Origin: Bacteroides sp.
GTDB taxonomy: Bacteria > Bacteroidota > Bacteroidia > Bacteroidales > Bacteroidaceae
Assembly: GCA_030529405.1 (NCBI GenBank)
Contig: JAUMWZ010000012.1
Span: 1,535 to 18,744, forward strand
Direction of reading: 5' to 3'
Length of the DNA: 17,210 nucleotides
The stretch's first letter is position 1; each line of letters opens with the position of its first letter. Shown here in pieces: positions 1 to 5,820 of the stretch. The position numbers and the translations under genes were made by a program. The notes beneath the pieces were generated by a model. The model did no database searches. It was not told the DNA's origin and was given only the letters and a program-made list of their open reading frames with translations.

Positions 1-420
1 AAGCAAGCATACGCAATGGTTGCATATCTTGGAATGAGTGATGAGATACCTAACATATGCTATTATGGCAATGAGGAATATTCTTTTAATAAGCCATACA
101 GCGAAAAAACTGCCGAACAGATTGACGTTGAAGTTAGAAAACTTATTGCCGAACAATACGAAAGAGCCAAAAGAATACTATCTGAACACAAAGAAGGACA
201 CGCTCAGATGGTAGAACTTCTTATGGATAAGGAGATGATACTTACTGACGATGTTGAACGTATTCTTGGCAAACGCAAATGGCTATCAAGGTCGGAAGAA
301 CTTATTCTTGCAACAGAAAAGAGCAACAAAGAAAAAGAATCTAAGCAATCTGAGAGTTCGCAAGAAACAGATAACACCGAGAAACCAAAAGTAGAAACCG
401 AAACAGAAAACGGTTTATAA
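1..420 (+). CDS. ftsH: ATP-dependent zinc metalloprotease FtsH, C-terminal part (truncated by window edge)
   Basis: The reading frame is open from base 1 and ends in TAA at 418-420, giving the last 139 residues of a protein whose start lies outside the window. The visible part begins KQAYAMVAYLGMSD and continues with NICYYG, KPYSEKTAEQID and a helical stretch ending near KWLSRSEE, which is the end of the M41 peptidase domain of Bacteroidetes FtsH. The AAA ATPase domain and the HEXXH zinc site lie upstream and are not visible. The last 35 or so residues are a charged, low-complexity tail rich in E, K, S and T, normal for this family. FtsH is a membrane-anchored hexameric protease that degrades misassembled membrane proteins and some regulators. 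It is followed by cdsA in the same direction, a familiar Bacteroidales arrangement. The ATG at 16 is internal and not a start. Confidence 0.93.
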   Translation, partial: KQAYAMVAYLGMSDEIPNICYYGNEEYSFNKPYSEKTAEQIDVEVRKLIAEQYERAKRILSEHKEGHAQMVELLMDKEMILTDDVERILGKRKWLSRSEELILATEKSNKEKESKQSESSQETDNTEKPKVETETENGL

Positions 421-444
421 GCTGTAAGACATCTAATTCTAATT

Positions 445-540
445 GGGTTCTAATTTGTATTTACTTTACATATAGACTATATATAACTGAGTTACAAACT
501 ATATATAATCAATTTACAGATTAAGTATAAATTAGAACTC
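445..540 (+). other. Long imperfect inverted repeat, possible RNA stem between ftsH and cdsA
   Basis: Bases 445-463 pair with 522-540 over 19 consecutive positions. Sixteen are Watson-Crick pairs. Three (446/539, 457/528, 460/525) are G-T, which pair as G-U only in RNA read from the + strand, the direction of ftsH and cdsA. The 58-nt interior holds the two best 22-bp repeat units. There is no T-tract after the stem, so it is not a standard terminator. A role as mRNA processing or stability structure is inference. Confidence 0.55.
452..539. repeat. 22-bp phased repeat array, copy 1 (ftsH-cdsA gap)
   Basis: Two clear units begin at 474 (agactatatata) and 496 (aaactatatata), exactly 22 bp apart. 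Flanking 22-bp blocks at 452-473 and 518-539 are weaker but in the same phase. The array is the central part of the 152-bp gap between ftsH and cdsA. Confidence 0.75.
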
Positions 541-572
541 GACCATTACCAATATAAAAACACAAACTAGAA

Positions 573-1409
573 GTGAGCAAGAGTAATTTAATACAGAGAA
601 GCATCACAGGAGCGATATTTGTTGTCGTGCTTGTAGGTGCAATACTATTGTCAGAGATAAGTTTCACATTGTTGTTTACACTAATTTCTGCTATGGCAGT
701 TATGGAGTTTACCAAGTTAATGAACACAACACAAGGTACGTCAGTAAAGGTGGCAATGACATCTTTATCTGCTGCATACCTAAGTGTAGCATTTGCGGCT
801 TACTGCTATAATGCAGTAGATTCAAAGGTGTTCATTCCTTATTTGTTCTTACTGTTAAACATCTTGATCAGTGAGCTTTACAGAAAGAAAGATACTCCTA
901 TATTAAACTGGGCATACGCTATGTTCGGACAATTATATATAGCACTTCCGTTTGCTTTGCTTTCTGTTCTTGCCTTTAGTGACAATGGTGTTAGCGTGGT
1001 ATATAATCCAATATTGCCACTATCTGTTTTTGTTTTCATCTGGATAAACGATACCGGAGCTTACTGTGTAGGTAGTTTGATAGGAAAACACAGACTGTTT
1101 GAGCGCATATCTCCTAAGAAATCATGGGAAGGTTCAATAGGCGGTGCTGTGTTTGCAATAATAGCTGCCGTGGTGTTCTCGCAGTTTTACAGTTTCCTTT
1201 CAGTATTAGAATGGATTGGATTAGCTATTACTATTGTGGTATTTGCAACTTGGGGCGACCTTACAGAATCATTGCTTAAACGACAATTAAACATCAAAGA
1301 TTCGGGAAATATTCTACCAGGACACGGAGGATTACTTGATAGATTTGACAGTGCGTTAATGGCTATACCTGCTACAGTGATATATTTGATGTTAATAAAG
1401 ATGATTTAG
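573..1409 (+). CDS. cdsA: Phosphatidate cytidylyltransferase (CDP-diglyceride synthase)
   Basis: The 278-residue product condenses CTP with phosphatidic acid to give CDP-diacylglycerol, the precursor of phosphatidylethanolamine and the anionic phospholipids. It acts in the cytoplasmic membrane. The family signature is complete near the C-terminus, residues 233-259: S..KR....KD.G..LPGHGG..DR.D, with the metal- and substrate-binding acidic residues present. The rest is strongly hydrophobic, with several membrane segments (about residues 10-45, 60-100, 112-135, 148-165, 190-225 and 260-277). The start is GTG at 573 (MSKSNLIQRSITG); no better start lies upstream in frame and the N-terminus aligns in character with Bacteroidales CdsA. 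It follows ftsH by 152 bp, a gap filled by a repeat array and a stem, so co-transcription is possible but not shown. It ends 12 bp from the convergent yycJ-like gene. Confidence 0.95.
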   Translation: MSKSNLIQRSITGAIFVVVLVGAILLSEISFTLLFTLISAMAVMEFTKLMNTTQGTSVKVAMTSLSAAYLSVAFAAYCYNAVDSKVFIPYLFLLLNILISELYRKKDTPILNWAYAMFGQLYIALPFALLSVLAFSDNGVSVVYNPILPLSVFVFIWINDTGAYCVGSLIGKHRLFERISPKKSWEGSIGGAVFAIIAAVVFSQFYSFLSVLEWIGLAITIVVFATWGDLTESLLKRQLNIKDSGNILPGHGGLLDRFDSALMAIPATVIYLMLIKMI

Positions 1410-1421
1410 CAGACAGGCAAA

Positions 1422-2219
1422 CTACAAATGATATAATAGGGAAGGGGTGTTGCGCTTTAATACAGTAAGCTCAACATCCTTTCCTATTATTATTCCCTTC
1501 TCTTCTAAAGCTATTCGAGTTGTTTGTAATGCTTTTTCAGGAGTGTTATTATCGTTACTCAAGTGGCAAAGCCATATATGCTTGATAGTTTCTTTATAGT
1601 TCTTTGCTAAGAAAAGAGCAGTGTCTTCGTTGCTCATATGACCTTTCTCGCCCGCCACTCTCTCTTTAAGTTGTTGCGAATATCTTCCGCTTTTGAGCAT
1701 ATCAGTGTCATAGTTCGACTCTAAGATGAGATAGTTTGCTTGCAGAATATTCACAGATGCCGTGTCGGTAATCTTGCCCAAGTCGGTAGCTATAACTATT
1801 GTCTTTCCGCAACAAGTAATGTTATATCCCACACAATCTGTACTGTCGTGTGGAACTTCAAAGGCTCTAATCACAAACGAACCAAGAATAAAGTTTTGGT
1901 TCTTCTCAATGTGTTTGACAGAGTTATACAGTTTACTACTAACGCAATAATTCTTATTTATTCCACTATGTATTTCTTTGGTGGTATATATTGGTATATT
2001 CAGTTCTTCTCCAAAATATCCAACACTTCTTATATGGTCAGCATGGTCGTGAGTGATAAGCACCGAACATATATTTTCTATATTCAGTCCGTTCTCCTTA
2101 AACCTTTTCTTAATTGTTCTGTATGATATTCCCGCATCAATAAGTATTCCAAACTCATCATACTCTATATAGTAACTGTTTCCACTGCTACCACTTGCCA
2201 AACATATAAACTTTATCAT
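1422..2219 (-). CDS. yycJ: YycJ/WalJ-type metallo-beta-lactamase-fold hydrolase
   Basis: This is a 265-residue cytoplasmic protein of the metallo-beta-lactamase superfamily. The metal site is visible: HDHADH at residues 57-62, His124 (EVPHDS), Asp146 (IATDLG) and a late histidine at 219 (WLCHLS). The N-terminal LASGSSGNSYYI stretch is characteristic of the YycJ branch. Members of this branch are putative 5'-to-3' exonucleases linked to DNA repair or, in Firmicutes, to the WalRK locus; the role in Bacteroidetes is not settled. No walR or walK gene is near. The ATG at 2219 is the natural start. It lies 37 bp downstream of the SDR gene on the same strand and is probably co-transcribed with it. 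Its stop is 12 bp from the cdsA stop, tail to tail, with no clear terminator between them. Confidence 0.85.
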   Translation of the reverse strand: MIKFICLASGSSGNSYYIEYDEFGILIDAGISYRTIKKRFKENGLNIENICSVLITHDHADHIRSVGYFGEELNIPIYTTKEIHSGINKNYCVSSKLYNSVKHIEKNQNFILGSFVIRAFEVPHDSTDCVGYNITCCGKTIVIATDLGKITDTASVNILQANYLILESNYDTDMLKSGRYSQQLKERVAGEKGHMSNEDTALFLAKNYKETIKHIWLCHLSNDNNTPEKALQTTRIALEEKGIIIGKDVELTVLKRNTPSLLYHL

Positions 2220-2256
2220 CAGTTGCTTTTCTTCTTCCTCTGCCTAAATTCTCTTT

Positions 2257-3021
2257 TTACTTCTTTTCTCTGTGTACTATTGTTCCGCTTGCTTGATTAG
2301 TTGGTAGCACCAACATCTCTGCTATCTGAATGTGTTGTGGTAGTGAAGTTGTCCAGAAAATAGTTTCTGCCACGTCTTCTCCAATCAACGGACGTATTCC
2401 TTCATATACTTTGTCTGCTTTTTCGCTATCTCCTCTAAAGCGTGTAACAGAGAAGTTTGTTTCCACAAGTCCAGGTTTTATGTTTGTCACTCTAAGTGGA
2501 GTGTCTACAAGTTCTATTCTCAACGCATCAGACAACGCCTTTACTGCCGACTTTGTTGCACAATATACGCTACCTCCATAGTATGCAGCATCGCCAGCAA
2601 CAGAGCCTATATTTACTATATGTCCTCTACCTTGAGCCTTCATTGCAGGCACAATCAAGCGGGTCATAGCTAACAACGACTTTATGTTTGTATCTGTCAC
2701 CACGTCCCATTCGTCTAAACAACCCTCAAATTCTCTATCAAGTCCGATAACAAGACCTGCATTGTTTATAAGAACATCTATCTCTTTCAGTTCGAAAGGG
2801 ATATTGTTTATAGCCTCTTTCACTCTTTCGCGCGCTCTTATGTCAAACGCATCTGTATGTACTTTTATGCCGTGTTTGGCAGACAGTTCTTCTTTCATTT
2901 CTTGTAACTTAGCTTTGTTTCTTGCAAACAAAATAAGATTGTCGCCATTGGCTGCATATCTTCTAGCACAAGCCTCTCCTATACCAGAAGAAGCACCAGT
3001 AATAAGTATGTTTTTCTTCAT
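2257..3021 (-). CDS. Short-chain dehydrogenase/reductase, YdfG-like
   Basis: This is a classical SDR oxidoreductase of 254 residues with one Rossmann domain. It shows the cofactor loop TGASSGIG (8-15), NNAG (86-89), a conserved Asn (112) and the catalytic Ser140 (NIGSVAG), Tyr153 and Lys157 (YCATK). The acidic D58 after the second strand, the PGLVETNFS stretch and the C-terminal LP.H....EML..P motif match the YdfG branch, NADP-dependent 3-hydroxy acid dehydrogenases acting on serine, allo-threonine or malonic semialdehyde. The substrate here is inferred only from that likeness. A GTG at 3027 is in frame, but ATG at 3021 gives the family-typical start MKKNILITG and is preferred. A TAnnTTTG promoter lies about 25 bp upstream, so the gene heads its own transcript, probably with the yycJ-like gene behind it. 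Confidence 0.88.
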   Translation of the reverse strand: MKKNILITGASSGIGEACARRYAANGDNLILFARNKAKLQEMKEELSAKHGIKVHTDAFDIRARERVKEAINNIPFELKEIDVLINNAGLVIGLDREFEGCLDEWDVVTDTNIKSLLAMTRLIVPAMKAQGRGHIVNIGSVAGDAAYYGGSVYCATKSAVKALSDALRIELVDTPLRVTNIKPGLVETNFSVTRFRGDSEKADKVYEGIRPLIGEDVAETIFWTTSLPQHIQIAEMLVLPTNQASGTIVHREKK

Positions 3022-3046
3022 AACCACTCAGATTTTTTAGTGTATG

Positions 3047-3054
3047 CAAAGTTA
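3047..3054 (-). promoter_or_regulatory. Bacteroidetes-type -7 element for the SDR gene
   Basis: Read on the minus strand, these bases are TAACTTTG, a perfect match to the Bacteroidetes primary sigma consensus TAnnTTTG. A TTG at 3079-3081 (minus strand) is 24 bp upstream, slightly far for the -33 box. Transcription would begin near 3040, leaving a leader of roughly 20 nt. Confidence 0.65.
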
Positions 3055-3124
3055 CTATTTCTGCTAGACATACACCGACAACGGAAAGCCTTTGTTTCAA
3101 ACAAATCAATATTATTCCGTTTGC

Positions 3125-3212
3125 AAACTATATATACTTGACTTGTAAACTATATACTGTTTGAAAATAGACTATATATAATTTAGATATCAGTTATATA
3201 TTGTTTACAAAG
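3125..3212. repeat. 22-bp phased repeat array, copy 2 (between divergent promoters)
   Basis: Four units begin at 3125, 3147, 3169 and 3191, exactly 22 bp apart. First halves are aaactatatata, aaactatatact, agactatatata and cagttatatatt. The array sits upstream of both divergent genes: the SDR promoter is about 70 bp to its left and the rlmD promoter about 30 bp to its right. TTGTAAAC (3143-3150) and GTTTACAA (3203-3210) are inverted copies near its two ends. Confidence 0.85.
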
Positions 3213-3242
3213 GCACTAAACAGGCAATATATTCACGTTCAA

Positions 3243-3276
3243 TTGTTCCTCATTACAAAAGATTTGAATACTTTTG
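3243..3276 (+). promoter_or_regulatory. Promoter of the rlmD-pseudouridine synthase pair
   Basis: TTG at 3243-3245 (-33) and TACTTTTG at 3269-3276 (-7, perfect TAnnTTTG) are separated by 23 bp, within the range described for Bacteroides promoters. Transcription would start near 3283. This position decides the start codon of the next gene. Confidence 0.72.
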
Positions 3277-3303
3277 CACGATAATTTATATATTGGGAAT
3301 AAA

Positions 3304-4758
3304 GTGGCACGTAAGAAAAAGGAATTACCTATTATTGAGAATGTTACAATTACTGATGTAGCAGCAGAAGGAAAGTCAATAGTCAAGATAGATGACTTAG
3401 TTGTATTTGTTCCTTATGTTGTTCCAGGAGATGTTGTAGACTTAAAGATAAGACGCAAAAAGAATAAATATGCCGAGGCAGAAGCTATACACATACACAA
3501 ATATTCTGACAAAAGAACGGAAGCCTTTTGCAGTCATTACGGAATTTGTGGAGGTTGTAAATGGCAAATATTGCCTTATGAGGAGCAAATAAAGTATAAG
3601 CAAAAGCAAGTAGAAGATAATCTCAGAAGAATAGGTAAGATTGAATTGCCTGAAACTTCTCCTATACTTGGTAGCGAAAAAACTACCTTCTATCGAAACA
3701 AACTTGAGTTTACATTCTCAAACAAACGATGGCTTACTGAGAAAGAGATAAAAGAAGATGTGAAATATGAGCAGATGAATGCCGTAGGTTTTCACATTCC
3801 TGGTGCTTTCGATAAAGTGCTTGCAATAGAAAAATGTTGGCTACAAGACGACATATCTAACAGAATAAGAAACTTTATAAGAGACTATGCATACAAACAC
3901 GAATACTCTTTCTGCAACCTAAGAACACACGAAGGATTACTTCGTAACATCATAGTCCGCACATCAACTACCGGAGAACTTATGCTGATAGTTGTTTTCG
4001 GACAAAAAGACTTAGAAGGAGATGCAATAAAAGACTCTAACAAGAAGATAAAAAGCTTATTGGAGGCGATAAGTAATGAGTTTCCACAAATAACATCACT
4101 ACTATACATCATCAACAATAAGTGTAACGACACGATAAACGACTTAGACATAAACGTATATAAAGGAAATGACCATATATACGAAAATATGGAAGGCTTG
4201 AAGTTTAAGATTGGAGCAAAATCATTCTATCAAACAAATTCGGAGCAAGCATATATATTGTATAAGGTAACAAGAGAGTTTTCTGGGCTAACGGGTGAAG
4301 AGCTTGTTTATGACCTATATACAGGTACGGGCACAATTGCAAACTTTGTAGCCAAAAAGGCAAAGAAGGTTATCGGCATAGAATACGTTCCTGAAGCAAT
4401 AGAAGATGCTAAAGTCAATTCAGAGATAAACGGAATAGACAACACACTATTCTATGCTGGCGACATGAAAGATATACTAACAGAAGAATTTGTATCTACA
4501 CATGGCAGACCAGATGTTATCATCACAGACCCACCACGTGCAGGAATGCACCAAGATGTGATAGATGTTATCTTGTTGGCAGAGCCTAAAAAGATTGTAT
4601 ATGTAAGTTGTAATCCAGCCACACAAGCAAGAGATTTGCAGCTGTTGGATATCAAATACAAAGTTGAGAAAGTACAACCAGTAGATATGTTCCCTCACAC
4701 TCACCACGTAGAAAACGTCGTTTTACTGAGTAAGAGAGAAGAACCAAAATCGCTATAA
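3304..4758 (+). CDS. rlmD: 23S rRNA (uracil-C5)-methyltransferase, RlmD/RumA family
   Basis: The 484-residue enzyme transfers a methyl group from S-adenosylmethionine to C5 of a uracil in RNA, most likely U1939 of 23S rRNA. Order of parts: TRAM RNA-binding domain (about 10-65), an Fe-S cysteine cluster (Cys76, Cys82, Cys85 in CSHYGICGGC, with Cys178 a possible fourth ligand), and a Rossmann methyltransferase domain with LYTGTGTIANF (338-348), TDPPRAG (408-414) and the catalytic nucleophile Cys436 in YVSCNPAT. The frame is open up to a TTG at 3274, but that codon lies inside the -7 promoter box. GTG at 3304 gives the family-typical N-terminus MARKKKELP and is chosen. The pseudouridine synthase gene follows after 11 bp, so the two RNA-modifying enzymes form an operon. 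The exact target uridine is inferred from the family. Confidence 0.9.
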   Translation: MARKKKELPIIENVTITDVAAEGKSIVKIDDLVVFVPYVVPGDVVDLKIRRKKNKYAEAEAIHIHKYSDKRTEAFCSHYGICGGCKWQILPYEEQIKYKQKQVEDNLRRIGKIELPETSPILGSEKTTFYRNKLEFTFSNKRWLTEKEIKEDVKYEQMNAVGFHIPGAFDKVLAIEKCWLQDDISNRIRNFIRDYAYKHEYSFCNLRTHEGLLRNIIVRTSTTGELMLIVVFGQKDLEGDAIKDSNKKIKSLLEAISNEFPQITSLLYIINNKCNDTINDLDINVYKGNDHIYENMEGLKFKIGAKSFYQTNSEQAYILYKVTREFSGLTGEELVYDLYTGTGTIANFVAKKAKKVIGIEYVPEAIEDAKVNSEINGIDNTLFYAGDMKDILTEEFVSTHGRPDVIITDPPRAGMHQDVIDVILLAEPKKIVYVSCNPATQARDLQLLDIKYKVEKVQPVDMFPHTHHVENVVLLSKREEPKSL

Positions 4759-4769
4759 ACAACAAACAG

Positions 4770-5693
4770 ATGACTAAAAGACCAAGAAGAACGCCAGCAG
4801 AAAAGGCACGTTCGCAATACACTAACTATTACGTAAAAGAAGATACAGACTTAATGAGTTTTTTGTGTGCTAAGATGCCAGATGCTAGCAGAACAAAAAT
4901 CAAGTCACTTCTATCTAAACGGGTTGTATATGTAGATAGCGTAATAACTACACAATATAACTTTGAGCTGAAAGCAGGCTCTAAAGTGCAAATAAGCAAA
5001 GATAAAACTAAGAAAGAATTCTCTCACAAGATGATTAAGATTGTATATGAAGACGCATACATCATAGTCATAGAGAAGAAGGAAGGACTGCTTTCTGTGA
5101 ACACTGACACTAAAAAAGAACAAACAGCATACAGCATTCTCAACGAATACGTTAAGAAGAGTGGGCGAGGACACAGAGTATTCATTGTCCACAGACTTGA
5201 TAGAGATACGTCTGGACTTATGATGTTTGCAAAAGACGAGAAAACACAACGCACACTTAGAGATAACTGGAACAAGATTGTGAAGGATAGAAAATACGTG
5301 GCAGTTGTAGATGGTGAGATGGAGAAAGATAAAGACACTATCGTTAGTTGGCTTACAGACAGAACTACACATGTTACTTCTAGCCAGTATGATGATGGAG
5401 GGTCAAAGTCTGTGACACACTACAAAACCATTAAAAGAGCTAACGGCTATTCTCTTGTTGAACTAGACCTTGACACGGGCAGAAAGAACCAAATCAGAGT
5501 GCACCTAAGACAAATAGGACACCCAATAATAGGAGATGGCAGATATGGTGATGAAGAAAAAACGACAAACCCTATTAGACGTTTAGGACTACACGCTTTC
5601 AAATTGTGCTTCTATCACCCAGTTAGCGAGGAAATTATGGATTTTGAAACTCCTTATCCAATGGAGTTCAGAAAACTATTGTTTAAGAAGTAA
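4770..5693 (+). CDS. RluA-family RNA pseudouridine synthase
   Basis: This 307-residue enzyme isomerises specific uridines in rRNA or tRNA to pseudouridine. An S4-like RNA-binding domain covers roughly residues 24-75 (LLSKRVVYVDSV), followed by the catalytic domain with HRLDRDTSGL (141-150), where Asp144 is the expected catalytic aspartate. RKNQIRVHLRQIGHPIIGD further on is the second family block. The family includes RluA, RluC and RluD; which uridine is modified cannot be told from sequence, so no symbol is given. The gene starts 11 bp after the RlmD-like gene and is surely co-transcribed with it. The N-terminus (TKRPRRTPAEKAR) is basic and probably contacts RNA. Confidence 0.9.
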   Translation: MTKRPRRTPAEKARSQYTNYYVKEDTDLMSFLCAKMPDASRTKIKSLLSKRVVYVDSVITTQYNFELKAGSKVQISKDKTKKEFSHKMIKIVYEDAYIIVIEKKEGLLSVNTDTKKEQTAYSILNEYVKKSGRGHRVFIVHRLDRDTSGLMMFAKDEKTQRTLRDNWNKIVKDRKYVAVVDGEMEKDKDTIVSWLTDRTTHVTSSQYDDGGSKSVTHYKTIKRANGYSLVELDLDTGRKNQIRVHLRQIGHPIIGDGRYGDEEKTTNPIRRLGLHAFKLCFYHPVSEEIMDFETPYPMEFRKLLFKK

Positions 5694-5719
5694 ATCTGAA
5701 GTAAATATAAATCAGAAAT

Positions 5720-5807
5720 AAACTATATATCATTTGAAAACTGACTGTATATGGTCAATATTCAAATGATATACACTTTGCAAAGCATGTAAATAATGCT
5801 TTGTTTC
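5720..5807. repeat. 22-bp phased repeat array, copy 3 (upstream of mutS2)
   Basis: Units begin at 5720, 5742 and 5764 (aaactatatatc, tgactgtatatg, aaatgatataca), with a weak in-phase block at 5786. Unit 1 and unit 3 are mutually complementary: 5726-5738 pairs perfectly with 5761-5773 (13 bp), leaving exactly one 22-nt unit length as the loop. The complementarity includes the spacer sequence, not just the common core. Confidence 0.8.
5781..5803 (+). terminator. Hairpin, possible terminator of the rlmD operon
   Basis: CAAAGCAT (5781-5788) and ATGCTTTG (5796-5803) form a perfect 8-bp stem with a 7-nt loop, followed by TTTCTATGTTG. The stem is AT-rich and the T-run short, so termination would be modest. 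It ends 17 bp before the mutS2 start, so it could equally be a structure in the mutS2 leader. Confidence 0.4.
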
Positions 5808-5820
5808 TATGTTGTAAAAA

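Noticed and set aside
521..727. Minus-strand frame of 68 residues over the cdsA start
   Set aside because: It overlaps the well-supported cdsA on the other strand and shows no family features; the same applies to the other antisense frames inside rlmD, mutS2, sdaA, pncB, fucP and fkp.
2220..2256. Lys/Arg-rich frame between the SDR and yycJ-like genes whose TGA overlaps the yycJ ATG
   Set aside because: It has no start codon of its own and overlaps the SDR tail in another frame; the SDR already ends with the family-typical VHREKK.
3125..3212. CRISPR-like array (regularly spaced repeats)
   Set aside because: The period is 22 bp with no separate unique spacers of 30 bp or so, the repeats are diverged, and no cas gene is present.
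5772..5780. TACACTTTG as a -7 box for mutS2
   Set aside because: It has three rather than two bases between TA and TTTG and no convincing -33 partner, so it was not called.
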